Below are positions 11,875-23,400 of a DNA stretch of 64,000 nt, piece by piece. The first letter of the stretch is position 1; every line of letters starts with the position of its first letter. The notes below the pieces were generated by a model. That model was not told where the DNA came from and did not search any database. It saw nothing but the letters and a program-made list of their open reading frames with translations. Origin of the DNA: Leucosporidium creatinivorum. Its lineage: Eukaryota > Basidiomycota > Microbotryomycetes > Leucosporidiales > Leucosporidiaceae. Location of the stretch: contig BCKL01000022.1 in the NCBI GenBank assembly GCA_001600635.1, positions 372,001 through 436,000 on the forward strand, given 5' to 3'. The translations under genes and the position numbers were made by a program.

Positions 11875-12859
11875 CTACTGTCTCTCGATCCAGCCGATGA
11901 CTTCCTCCAAGCTAGCGACCACCTCCAGATCTTTCTCCTCGCCCGACTCGTCCTCATAGCTCGACCGAGCATGTTCTCCCGTTGCTGATGGGCGTCTGAG
12001 TAATAGCGACTTCATCCCTACGCTCCGAGGTGTGAGATAGTCTCTGACAGAGGGATCGAGGTCAGCGCCGAGAAGCCGAGCGGGAGGCAGAGGACGAACG
12101 AGATGAGCTCATCGCCTACGACGAGGACCTCTGAGGGCTTGATGGGAGCTAGAGATAAGGAAAAGTTGAGCCTCTCCATCACCTTCAACCAGAACGCCTC
12201 GTCCTTCTTCTCCTTCTCCAGCTCCCACGTCGTCCAGATATCTTCCTGCTTGATCCCGCCTGGTAGATCCGGTCCTGCCGTCACTCCCAGAGAGTCTAGT
12301 ACCTTGATTACGCCTCTGTCTGAGCCGGAGACGACTGCTGGATGTGGCGAGAGCGAAGAGGAGTGGGAAGCGAGGGAAGTGAGAAAGGGCCGAACGTCGT
12401 CGTGGCGGGCGTAGCCTTCTATTGACCAGAAGCGTTGGATGAGGGTTGAGGTTAGAGGTGTCCTGACAGATTCGAGGTCTGTTTGCCGGGAAGGATCAGC
12501 AGCTGGACCGAGCAGAGAGGAGGAAGGACTGACCTGAAGCCGAAACGCCGGCGTGGAGGAAGGTGTCGTGGATCAGGCCGCCCCACCAGCTCTCGGGAGT
12601 GAGTGGTGGAGTCGAGAGCTTGCCGTACATGGGATGCGAGCTTGCCCAATGCTTGTAGGCTATGAGCGAGGGCCGAAGGGAGGTCAGCGAGCCGTTCAAG
12701 ACCGAAGCGAGGCTTACCCTTCTTGAAACCGATATTGATCTGTTCAACATCTACCGAAAGGCCATGCTGACGCGCTACCTGGGCGTATTGCACGTGTACG
12801 GGAGTGCGCGGGCTGAAGATGGTGCCGAAGGCGTCGAGAAGCACCTTGCGAATGGCCAT
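11875..12859 (-). CDS. HAD-like hydrolase (HDHD3 / haloacid-dehalogenase type)
   Basis: Member of the haloacid dehalogenase superfamily; the substrate is not known. Exons 12718-12859, 12534-12659, 12100-12478 and 11875-12043 encode 271 residues. Motif I is LLDAFGT with the nucleophile Asp9; motif II VVSGSD, a lysine region, and motif IV VVGDELISDYLTPRSVGM, whose aspartates bind magnesium, are present in order. Residue 11 is Phe where phosphatases of this fold have a second Asp, which resembles haloacid dehalogenases (DxYGT) and HDHD3 relatives more than phosphatases. The last intron uses a GTTCGT donor; with it the frame passes ISDYL. Diverges from UBA1 with 213 bp between starts and converges with MPP10. 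Confidence 0.82.
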
Positions 12860-13072
12860 CGAGCTGTAGGCTAGTCTTGGGTGGTTCAAGTGAGCTGTAA
12901 GTTGGTAAAGCGAATACAGCGAGAGATGCAAGAGGGCAAGAGGTGATCGCTCGAAGCGAGCCGAGTTGGGACGTCCTGGGCGATTCCAAAGCGCGACGGT
13001 CTCTCGCTCCATCCACAACCTCCCTCTCGCGGGATACTCAGCACCACCTTTCTCTACCGTACTACAGCAGCA
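12860..13072. promoter_or_regulatory. Divergent promoter of HAD gene and UBA1
   Basis: 213 bp between two start codons. Pyrimidine-rich toward UBA1. No specific binding site recognised. Confidence 0.4.
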
Positions 13073-16000
13073 ATGGAAGTGGACCCAGTTATCGGAGGAG
13101 GTGAGGAGCAGATTGATGAGTCGCTCTACTCGCGCCAGCTGTGAGTCGCTTCGCATCTCGCTGAGGTCATCAATCGAGACGAGGGGAGGGATGAGCTACA
13201 GAGGGAGCTTAGCGGAGGGTTGAGGGTAATAGCCGTGCTGCTCCTGGCTGCCTGAGCGAGCTGTAGGAAAGGCTACAGAACAGCTCCGCTCTTGCTCAGC
13301 AGCTCGTGGCCAGAGCAGCTTCGCCTGCACCTCTCAGCGCACCTACAGAGCTACAGCTGACTCTCTGACTCTCTAATGCAGCTACGTTCTCGGACATGAA
13401 GGTAAGCAGACTCTCACTGCTCCCTTACAGCGAACGCGCAAGCTGACAGCTCACCCCGCACCTCTTTCCACGCCCTTCCTCGCCACTGTACAGCTATGAA
13501 GCGCATGGCCGCCTCGGACGTCCTCATCATCGGACAGTCGGGATTGGGCGTCGAAATTGCCAAGAACGTCTGCCTCGCCGGAGTGAAATCCGTCACCCTC
13601 TCGGACCCTACCCTCACCACCATCCCCGACCTCGGCACCCAGTTCTTCCTCCGCGAATCGGACGTCGGACAGCGTCGCGATGTCGCTACTCGTCCCCGCC
13701 TCGCCGAGCTCAACGCCTACACGCCCGTCTCGGTCCTGGAGGAGCTCACGGAGGACGCCATCCGCCGCTTCACCGTCGTGGTCCTCGTCAATGGCTCCAC
13801 CGATGAGCAGCTCAAGCTCAACGACTTTACCCACGCCAACGGAATCAAGTTCATCGCCACCGAGACCGCTGGACTCTTCGGATCCGCCTTCTGCGACTTT
13901 GGCGAGCAGTTCCCCGTCGTCGACCAGACGGGAGAGACCCCGCTCTCGGGCATGGTTGTCGAGATTGAGGAGGCCGAGGAGGCTATGGTGACGTGCTTGG
14001 ACGAGACGAGGCATGGACTCGAGGACGGCGACTTTGTGCGCTTCTCCGAGGTTGAGGGATTGGACATCAACTCGGAGGGTGTCGACAAGGCCCGCAAGGT
14101 CACTGTCAAGGGTGAGTGGAGACCGCTCGGACTGTGAGGATCTGTGTAGAGCTGACCTGCTCTTCCACAGGCCCCTACACCTTCACCATCGGCGACACTC
14201 GCGGCCTCGGCCAGTACAAGCGCGGAGGATGGTTCCACCAGGTCAAGCTGCCCAAGCTCATCGACTTCGTATGTACAGCTTTCTAATGGACCTGTCGAGC
14301 ATTCGCCTGACCGCGCGTCGCTCTACAGAAACCCCTAAAGGAGTCGATCCTCGCGCCCGAGTTCCTCATCTCCGACTTTGCCAAGTGGGATCGCCCTGCC
14401 ACCCTCCACATCGGATTCCAGGCTCTCTCCGCCTTCCGTGCCGCCCATTCTCGCTTCCCCACTCCCCGCGACGACAAGGACGCCGCGACCTTCATCGCGC
14501 TCGCCAAGGACGTCGCTTCCAAGGCCAAGTTCGAGGGCGACCTCGACGAGAAGATCCTCACTGAGCTCTCGTACCAGGCCGCCGGTGACCTCTCGCCCGT
14601 CAACGCCTTCATGGGAGGCTTCGTCGGCCAGGAGGTCCTCAAGGCCTGCTCCGGCAAGTTCGGCCCCCTCTACCAGCACCTCTACTTCGACGCCCTCGAG
14701 GCTCTTCCCGACGTCAAGCCCACCGCCGCCGACTGCGCGCCTTCCNCCCCTCCCGCCCGCCACGACGGACAGATCGCCGTCTTCGGTCGCGCTTTCCAGG
14801 CCAAGATTGAGAACCAGCGTCAGTTCCTCGTCGGCGCTGGAGCTATCGGTTGCGAGATGCTCAAGAACTGGGCGATGATGGGATTGGGCTCGGGAGAGAA
14901 GGGTCACATCTATGTCACCGACCTCGACACGATCGAGAAGTCCAACCTCAACAGGCAGTTCCTCTTCCGCCCCAAGGACGTTGGAAGCTTCAAGAGTGAG
15001 GCGGGAAGGAGGGCGGTCACCGAGATGAATGAGAAGCTCGAGGGCAAGGTCGAGGTCTACAAGCTCGCTGTGGGAGGAGAGACGGAGGGTTAGTTCTTTG
15101 CGCTCGCCGAGGTTCGACTCGAAACTGATCTTCTCTTTGCGCTCAGGTGTCTTCGGCGACGAGTTCTTCGACGGCATCGACGGCGTCACTAACGCCCTCG
15201 ACAACGTCGCTGCTCGTGAGTATAGCCTCTTTGCGCTCACTGTCGGCGCCGATGCTGACCTGTTCTTTCCCTCGCTCGCAGGCCAGTACATGGACACCCG
15301 CTGCGTTTACTACGCCAAGCCCCTTCTCGAGTCGGGAACCCTCGGCACCAAGGCCAACGTCCAGGTCGTCCTTCCCTACGTGACCGAGTCCTACTCGTCG
15401 TCGCAAGACCCACCAGAGAAGAGCCACCCTTCCTGTACGATCAAGAACTTCCCCAACCAGATTGAGCACACCATCGCTGTACGTTGATCTATCAGCTACT
15501 ATGACGAACGAGAACGCTACTGACTTCCGTCCTTCCACAGTGGGGCAAGGAGCGCTTCGAGGAGCTTTTCGAGAAGCCCGCCGAGGTCGTCAACTCGTAC
15601 CTCTCGCAGCCCAACTTCATTGAGGCGGCCAAGACTTCCGGTGAGACCGGACAGCTCCTCAAGATCCGCTCCTACCTCGTCGACAACAAGCCTCTCGGGT
15701 TCGACGAGTGCATCGCGTGGGCTAGGCAGCAGTTCGAGGTCGAGTACAACAACGAGATCAGGCAGTTGCTGCATTCGCTGCCCAAAGACCTTGTACGTTC
15801 GAGCTTGGACCGATACCGAAGACGGAGCTGACCTCGCTTGCACCTCTACAGCTGACCAAGGAGGGCACTCCCTTCTGGTCCGGACCCAAGCGCGCTCCCG
15901 AGCCATTGCAGTTCGATTACAACGTGGTGCGTATCCGCGCTCGCTCGTCTCTAGATATCCCTCGCTGACCCTCTCCCCGACGCCCACAGAAGGAGCACCT

Positions 16001-17123
16001 CGACTTCATCATCGCCGCCGCCAACCTCCACGCCTTCAACTACGGCCTTAAGGGCGAGACGGACCACGCCGTCTTCCGCAAGGTGCTCGACACGGTGGTC
16101 GTCCCCGACTTTACCCCCAAGTCGGGCGTCCAGGTGCAGATCAAGGACGACGAGCCCGTCGCCAACGCCGCTCCCGTTGCCTCCTCGGACGACGATGACC
16201 TTGCCACCATTGCCGCTGCCCTTCCTCAGCCTTCGAGCCTCGCTGGATACCGCATGGTTCCCGCCGAGTTCGAGAAGGACGACGACACCAACTTCCACAT
16301 GGACTTCATCTGCGCTGCTTCCAACTTGCGCGCGATGAACTACGGTATCGTCACCGCCGACCGTCACCGTACCAAGCAAGTTGCTGGCAAGATTATTCCC
16401 GCCATCGCTACCACCACTTGCTTGGCCACTGGTCTCGTCTGCCTGGAGCTGTACAAGGTATGCCCCTCCTCGAAGCTTGGACGAACGGCGAGCTGACTTG
16501 GCTTCACCTCTCGCAGATCATCGACGGTAAGAAGGACATTGAGCAGTACAAGAACGGTTTCGTCAACTTGGCGCTTCCCTTCTTCGGCTTCTCCGAGCCC
16601 ATCGCCATGGCGAAGAACAAGGTTGGTTCATCTCTCCGTGCCCTGTACGACTCGGCGCTAACCCTACTTTTTCCTTCTAGTACTACGACATCGAGTGGAC
16701 CATCTGGGACCGCTTCCTCGTCGAGGGCGACATCACCCTCAAGGAGCTCGTCGCGCACATGAAGGAGAAGCACCGTCTCGAGATCACCATGCTCAGTTCG
16801 GGAGTGTCGATGCTCTACTCGGGTTTCATGCCCAAGAAGAAGGTCGAGGAGCGATTGGCTATGCCGTGAGTTGCCGTCCTCTGCTCGAACGAGGAAGCAC
16901 CAGCTGATCCCCCCTCCACCGCTCGTAGTCTATCGCAACTCGTCGAGACCGTGTCGAAGAAGCCTCTGCCCGCTCACGCCAAGAATATCACCTTCGAGAT
17001 GATGGTCGATGATGAGAGTGGAGAGGACGTCGAGGTACGTTGCTCGCTCCCTCGCTCCGAGACCCTCGCTGACCTTTCGGCTCGGCATCGCAGGTCCCCT
17101 ACCTCCAGGTTCGCTTCCGTTGA
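13073..17123 (+). CDS. UBA1: Ubiquitin-activating enzyme E1
   Basis: Adenylates ubiquitin with ATP and passes it as a thioester to E2 enzymes. Fourteen exons: 13073-13140, 13382-13401, 13494-14111, 14171-14268, 14329-15088, 15147-15215, 15282-15478, 15541-15792, 15852-15926, 15990-16457, 16517-16621, 16681-16865, 16929-17034 and 17094-17123; all phases close to give 1016 residues, close to the 1024 of yeast. The N-terminal SLYSRQLYVLGHEAM and first Rossmann repeat ([12 protein letters not shown]) are followed by the active adenylation repeat ([22 protein letters not shown]), the active-site cysteine Cys596 in [11 protein letters not shown], and the C-terminal ubiquitin-fold domain ending VPYLQVRFR. 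Exon 2 is only 20 nt and the last 30 nt. An ambiguous base (N) at 14746 makes one residue unknown; it lies in a variable stretch. Confidence 0.97.
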
Positions 17124-17350
17124 GCAGCTAGAGCTCGCTTCCTTCGTTCCCCTTTTCGTACATCTATACCCCCTCGTGCTTGAAGATTGCAAAAAGAAGA
17201 TGCATCCCAAAGCGACGGCCAGGCAAGCGAGCATCCAGCGCCGAGGGCCGAAGCTCGCAAGGCAAGGCTACGGACCGGAACGAATAAATGGCACTGAGCT
17301 CGGCCTCTTGCACAACACTATAACCGAGCCGCGAATGAACGGATGAACAA

Positions 17351-20096
17351 CTAGTACGCCTCCCTGAACATGTCCCTCGCCCTCAACTTTTCGTCAATCG
17401 CGGCGTAGCTGACTCCTCCCTTCCTTCCCAGCGGTACCCGCTGACTGTCCCGGGCCTCGACCACGTACTCCTTCTCCATCACGCCGTTCTCCCTCGCCTC
17501 GGCCCTTCCCTTGGCGAGCAGGTCGTTGAGCGACTCGCAACCGCCCGTTTGGACGACGACTCCGGCGACCGAGTCGACGAAGGAGGCCCACTCGCCGCCT
17601 GAGGTAGTAGCATTGGCGGAAGAGGCGGTGTTTGATCGGTTGTCCATGATGAGGACGTCGAGAACGTCGCTGTAGCAGAAGCCGAAGCGGGTTTCGGGCG
17701 AGGAGTTGGCCGAGAAGGAGTCGAGGACCGAGTCGACGGGGAAGACTGAGAGCAGGTGAGGAGGGTCAGTCTCAGTTGTAGAGGGATACAGCTGGAACCG
17801 ACTCACAGGTTGAGGTCGTCCAGTTTGCTGCCTTGCGTTCGGCTGGGCTAAGGCCGCTTCTAACTCGACCGAGCCATAGATCTGCCTTCGAACAGCAGCT
17901 GCAGCCTGGCGTTCTGCACATGTTGGACATGCGATTAGGAGATGGAGGCAAATGGGTGATTTCGAGGGTGGTGGCGTTGCGAGCGAGGACGACGAAGCGG
18001 TCGGAAAGGGCGGAAAGAGCGACGAGAGTGGAAGTCGACCATTCGTCGTCGAGGGGCTGTAGCAGGCGACGTGGTCAGCTCTGCGTTGCCTCAAAGTAGT
18101 ACAGTAGCCTTGTGGATCGAGAGCCGACTCACCATCTTGCAGTAGATCCACCCTCGCTCCCACTCTTCGACGAGCACCGTCTTTTTCTTGCTCGCCCGTC
18201 CGCGCCCTCCACTCTCCTTCTGCTCGATCCTCTTCACTTTCTTCCCGCAAGTAGCCATGTTTGAAGCGCAGAGCCAGATGCCGGCGAGGCGGAAAACGTG
18301 CTCGGCGGGCGTGTCGGATGGGCAGAGCCAGGCAGGGTAGGCGCCGAGAATGGCGAGACGACGGTTGCGGATGAGGGAGGCGAAGCTGCGAGTCATCGAG
18401 AGGGAGCATCCCGAGCAGGAGATCTGTGGCTCCGGGGGAACAAGCGAGGGTTAGCAAACCCATTCACCGAGCGAAGAAAGCGAGCGGGCGAGAAGGACTC
18501 ACGAACTGGTAGAACAGATCCCATCCCTCGCCAGGCAGATCCACCAAACTCGACTCCTTGTACACCCTCCCACCGAGCAGCTCCACATAGACTCCAGCTG
18601 AATCTTGGTCTCGGAACACATCCGCAATCGCATCGCCTAGCACACCAACGCCGAGCATCCCCGTCGCTTCCTCGCTCCGTCCTTTCTTGGTCGGCGCGGT
18701 CGACGATCTCGCAAACTTCATGCCTCTCCAAAGCTTGTCCACTTCCTCGCCGCAACGTGTGTCGATCCTGTCCTCCAGCAGGTCGAGGAACTCCTCGATG
18801 CTGGCGAGAGGCTCTCCATCCGCCGAGCTGGTAGTGAGGGCGAGGGGAGCGAGGGCAGAGGTGCGAAGGATGACATAGCGGAAGAGGGTGGAGATAAGAT
18901 TGTGCCAGGTAGATGAGGTGACGGTGCTGGGAAGGTCGGGAGGAGGGACGAGGTAGCCACGCAGGCGAGAGAGCTGAGAGGTCGGCCGAGAGTGCAGCTC
19001 ATGCTCATCTGACGCTGAGGGGCAGCAGGCAGGGGAGAGAAGGAGGTCGAGGTCGGACGACGCGGCGGAGGAGATCGAGTTCTTGCGAGCCGCCTTGCGT
19101 TGAGCCTTCTTCCGCTGGTTCTTGTTGAGGCTCGGCGTCGAGGGTAGATGTTGATTGGCGAGAGGAGGAGTAGGGGGAGGCGTGAGGGGGGCGTCGTTGG
19201 GAGAGGACTTGTTGGGGGACGGCTCGTCACAAATGAAGTTGGCGGTGGGAGTGGTCAAGATCCACTCGGCTTCGGACTTGGCGAGGGTGAGCTGGGAAAA
19301 GCGACGAGTGAGCTTCTTGAACCGCTCGTCGAGGGCAGCAAAGGACTTACAGCGTAGGCGCGTCGGTCCAGCGCACGCATGAGACGCTCCAATCTCTCGC
19401 CCTCCGTTTTGCTGCATGTGCAAGCGCGCCTGGTCAGCTTCGGCGGTGAAGTCGGTTGTCTGCTAGCGACTCACAGCGAATCAACGAAGGTCGTGTGACC
19501 CCAGTCACCTCCTGCATAGAACTGTTGGTGATGCTCGGCACGGGCGACGATGACGCGCTGGGTCAAACCCCACTTGAGCCGTGCAGCCTCACTCCAAGAT
19601 CGCAGCTGGCTCATGTCCTCCATCCCCGACACGGCATCGACAAAAGGAGGGAGCTTTTGATCGTCGAATGACTCGACAGCCAAAGTAAGACGCTTGTAGG
19701 ACTTGAGCAGTTTGGCCTGTTGGCAGCGTTGTGGAGTCAGCACTGTCGGTGAGGGAAGCCAGCTCGGCGAAGGGGGAGATGCTCACCTGTAGGCCTTCAT
19801 GCTCCTTGCACCACTTGCTGCCTAGCGTAGATGGAACCTTGGAGCAGAGCGAGCGTGTGTGTCTATCGTAAGCGAGGCAGTGCGTGCAAGATGGCGGGCA
19901 GGCGGGTCTGCGAGCAGGGGGAGGGATCGCCGAAGGGAGGGGGGTGAGCTCTGGCTTGTTGCTGACTCTGCTGCAACTCACGGGTGGTCGCAAAGCATGG
20001 CCAGGATAGGCGAGATGTTGTTGAAGGAGCTGTTGATGTCGAAGGAGCTGTTGATGCCTAGCGCGGTCGCAATCTTGAGGCAACGGCGCGGTACCT
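17351..20096 (-). CDS. Unrecognised Cys-rich protein (5' end uncertain)
   Basis: I do not recognise this protein. Exons that join in frame: 19982-20096, 19787-19907, 19475-19716, 19351-19411, 18503-19291, 18133-18423, 17807-18056 and 17351-17745, about 753 residues. The first exon lies further upstream or the start is the internal ATG near 20003; I could not settle this. The N-terminal part has a small cysteine/histidine cluster: CPPSCTHC, then RSLC, then KWCKEH, which looks like a zinc knuckle of the C...C...G..C..H kind. A basic stretch (KNQRKKAQRKAARK) follows in a Pro/Ser-rich linker, then two more cysteine groups, ISCSGCS and CRTPGCSCCSKADLW, and a hydrophilic C-terminus. It may bind nucleic acid; that is inference only. 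Converges with UBA1. Confidence 0.6.
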
Positions 20097-20615
20097 CTGG
20101 TTAAAGGTCAGCGGTCCCCACAGGCGTCCAGCAGCTGTTATGAGACGTCTAGGGAGCTGAAACAGCTTCGGAGTCAGATTGGGCCAACAGCTGAAGCCGT
20201 AAGCGAGAGCGAAAGACGAGAAAGTGGCCCGAACGAGGTCCCAGCACGCCGAGAAGAGACGAAAAGGCGAGCTTGGAGCTTTGCGAGGGCAGGTGACTTG
20301 AACGCGAGCAGGAGAGAGAAGCTATCATGTCAAGATAGATCTTGTAGGAAAGCCCCAAGCGACGTCAGCTTCCTCTGATCAGCCTTGCGAGATGAACGGC
20401 GAGAATCAACGCCGAGCTCGAGGTCGCCGCTGGAAGGTGAAAGCTGGGGTTACTGCGAGCTTGCTGAGCGTGCTAATGAGTTGAGATGAAAACGGCTGAA
20501 CGAGGAGATGGTAGGAAGTAGAGCCTCCTTTCGTCTCTCGTTCTGCGCCTTGGCCTCGCATCCTTGCTCTTGCTCCTGCCACTCCTCGCTCTTGTCTCTT
20601 CACCTCCGAACCGTC
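20097..20615. promoter_or_regulatory. Region between the Cys-rich gene and F-box-like gene A
   Basis: About 520 bp that must hold the first exon and promoter of the Cys-rich gene (minus strand) and the promoter of the F-box-like gene (plus strand). A candidate first exon for the former lies around 20160-20330 on the minus strand, but no donor gave the single leftover base needed. Nothing else recognised. Confidence 0.4.
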
Positions 20616-21877
20616 ATGTCGATTGCTAAGCTACCTACTGAGCTACTGAAAGCTATCGCTGGTGAGTCTCCGCCTGGCTGCTCCTTGCGCATTCGCCTGC
20701 TGACACTCTCACGCAGGAGAAGTCGACGAAGCTGAGCAGCAGAGCACTTGGGCCGCTCTGGCGCGCGTGAACCGTACTTTCAACGCTATTTGTACCCCTC
20801 TCATCTGCCGCCGACCTCTCCTCGTCGACAGCGACGCTCTCAAGGCCTGGCTCCTCACGGCCGGAAGCTAGAGCAGGGCGAGCAGCAAGAGGGAGCAGCT
20901 GCCTCGACTTGAGAAGGTGAGCTATCCTCGACTTCTTGAGAGCAGGAGCAAGAGCTGACTTGCCTCCCCAGCTCTACCTCCAAGGCGTCGGCCGAGCTGT
21001 CGCGACTTGTCAGTTCTGTCACGAAGGACACGGCACCGAGCACCACGATTACATCATTGACACTCTCCTTGAACACCTCCCTCTCGCCTACTTCGAAGAC
21101 CTCACCACGCTGTCCATTGTCAAATCGAGAGCCGATCCCGAAACCCTCGCTCGCCTCCTCGGTCCTCGCGCTGCGCTCCGCCAGACTCTCCAACGCCTCG
21201 TCCTCGACGAGCGTGCTTTCCAATTTGATGCGGTCCCCATCTATCAGTTCCTCTTCCTCCATCTGCACTTTGTGAGGAGCTCAATCGTCACCGAGGCGGG
21301 AAGAATGGCAACGATTACCGCAAAGGTTCGCAAGGCGGGAGCGGAGGACTGGGACGACTTCGCAAGGCTCAGGATCAGTCGCGTTGACGTCGACAACGAG
21401 CCCGTCTGCCTTGCGCAACCGCCTACTCTCTTCCCCTTCACCGCCCTCACCGAGCTCCGCCTCCAAGTCCTCTCCGCCCTTAAAGGAGACGAGCTGCCCC
21501 TCATCTTCTGCACCAACCTATTCCCCAATCTCAAGAACCTCGAGCTCACGGGACAGCTTGTGATCGACTTCTCCTTCCTTTTCTCGTTCAGGCGGGCGCT
21601 CCATCGGTAAGCAGTGCTGCTCGACTCTTCCGCTCCCCGAGTCGACTAAGCTGACTCGCTACCTGCTGTGCTCATACACCTCTGTAGAGCGGACCCTCTT
21701 TCCCCCGGCAACCTCGCGCCTCCCAAGCGCATCATCGGCGCACCTTACAACGTCCCTCTCTGGGAGCCTCTTACCACCGCCGAAGTCGCCTCGCCCAAAT
21801 TCTCGACCTATCGAGGACCGTCGCTTGAAGAGCTCGACTTGTCGGACATGGTGCTCTCGTTTCGTTTGCGTCGCTAG
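20616..21877 (+). pseudogene. F-box-like / LRR-like gene A with in-frame stop
   Basis: Paralogue of the genes at 46182-47472 and 47804-49073. Exons 20616-20661, 20717-20916, 20972-21606 and 21688-21877 would encode 356 residues. The start MSIAKLPTELLKAIAG and ALARVNRTFNAICTPLI form an F-box-like helix pair; the body has the family marks CQFC-x3-H-x4-HD, LLGPRAALRQTL, LPLIFCTNLFPNLKNLELTG and the ending ASPKFSTYRGPSLEELDLS. Exons 1+2 total 246 nt and exon 4 is 190 nt, exactly as in paralogue B, so splicing is conserved. Yet codon 67 is TAG (20869-20871), inside exon 2. Everything after it stays open, which suggests a young pseudogene, a sequence error, or readthrough. F-box proteins recruit substrates to SCF ubiquitin ligases; substrate unknown. 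Confidence 0.75.
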
Positions 21878-22310
21878 TAGAGAAAGGCTTGCTCGGCGGC
21901 GCCAGCGACGAACTGCCGGGTCGCTTCCTCATGTCACATAGCTCACAACCAGGACGATGGAAGGATGTAGAGGACTGAAACGCTTGACTGATCGGCTTCG
22001 TACGAGGAAGACTCGAGAGCGCGAGCATCGAGAGCGTGAGAGTGAGAGCTGAGCTCGGCGATGACTGTCAGAGCGTTCTGTACCTCGGCGGCCGGCTCGA
22101 GCTCTTCGTGTGAGCGAACGAAAGTTTGCTACTCTCTTGGACTCTCGACTCGACCTCCAAAACTGCACCCTCAACAGCACTTACTCCTCTCAAAGCCCGC
22201 TCGCTCGCCTTTCTCGCTTGTCTCCCTCTCGCCACACACCAGCCTCGAAGACCGCGACTCGTCATTACTCACAGCCAGCTTCTAGACGGCTTCTCTTCAC
22301 GACGCAGCAT

Positions 22311-23400
22311 GCACCCGAGCACCTCGACTCAGACCCTTACCGGTCACGCTACAGCAGCGTTCGAGCGCTCCTCGTCAGCAACTTCTCTCGCCTCGAGTTT
22401 GACCTCGGTGCTCGCTCTCCCTCCTGCATACGATGGATGGAACTCAGATGTGCTCGCTGAGCTACGTGTCTGCCTCCGCTCGTACTCATGGTAAATGTCC
22501 GCAATGCGGTGCTGAGACGAAACGAGGTGGGCGACCAGCAACTCGAGCTTCAAACGCCCAAAGATCCCTGGCTGTTCGAGTACAGTTCGCTGGAAAGGAT
22601 GTCAAGATAGGAGGAGGGCTCAGCGGAGGAGTGGATCGCAGCGACCGAGCGTCGAACGAGCGGCAAGATTGTAAAGCAAGAGGGCGCCGAGGGAGCGAGC
22701 GATGAGCAGGAAAGTTCGGCTTGTAGAGCGGTGGTGGTCGCCTTGGATGGCCAAGTCTCTCACGGGAGATCTTGTGCTGCACTTTGCTCGACCGCTGCTG
22801 CTCTTGCTGATCTGGTACAGCTCTCGCTCGCTTGAGATTCGAGACTCGCGGCGGGAGGTAGCAGCGCTTCGTTGCTCGTCAAGGTCAACAAGGTCAACAA
22901 GGTCGCTTCACCAAGAAGAAGAAGAAGAAGAAGAAGAATAAGATGACGCAGAAGCAGCAGCAGCGTTCGATCTACAGGAGCCCCGAGAACTGACTGAGGA
23001 AGATCGCCGAACGGCCCGAAGCCGACGCCAAGAAGCCCAAGCCACGAACGGAGCAAGGAGGTGAGTTGAGCCTTTCTCCCGAGGGGACGATGGCTGATCC
23101 ACTGCTTTCAAAGGTTCCTCGCCGATGAGATCGACGACCTCGACAGCTCACGAACTACGACGTAAGAAGCCACGACGCCCAAGCACCGAGCAACGCCTAC
23201 CGAGCACGAGCAGGAGCATCGAGCGCGAGCACATCGAGCCAGATCGTCTGGAGATCGTCATCGTCCTCATCCGCCGCCGCGCACGCCGCATCGAGACGCC
23301 CCCGAGCAAGCAGCATGGAGCAGTCACGGTCGAAGAAGAGCGCCGAGTCGCAGACGCCGAGGAGCCAGGACGGAGGTCTACGTACTCTCGATGATCTTTA
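22311..23400 (+). pseudogene. Probable decayed protein gene
   Basis: Reading frames with coding-like composition follow each other but do not join. From the ATG at 22311 a Ser/Thr-rich frame runs to about 22490 (ending PPAYDGWNSDVLAELRVCLRSYSW). A different frame then continues (NAVLRRNEVGDQQLELQ, DPWLFEYSSLERM), meets a stop near 22610 and carries on with EEWIAATERRTSGKIVKQEG. Further on are a polylysine run from an AAG repeat, KMTQKQQQRSIYRSPEN and KIAERPEADAKKPKPRTEQ, followed by a frame that ends DGGLRTLDDL before the stop at 23398. No splice pattern reconciles them. I read this as one or two broken host genes; it could also be a badly modelled gene with unusual introns. No homologue recognised. 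Confidence 0.35.
22913..22939. repeat. AAG trinucleotide microsatellite
   Basis: About nine AAG/AGA units in a row, directly preceded by tandem GGTCAACAA copies. It lies within the decayed coding stretch, where in one frame it would encode polylysine. Confidence 0.85.

Noticed and set aside
22913-22939. Polylysine-coding stretch as a nucleolar protein gene
   Set aside because: It is an AAG microsatellite, and the flanking frames do not join to an intact protein.
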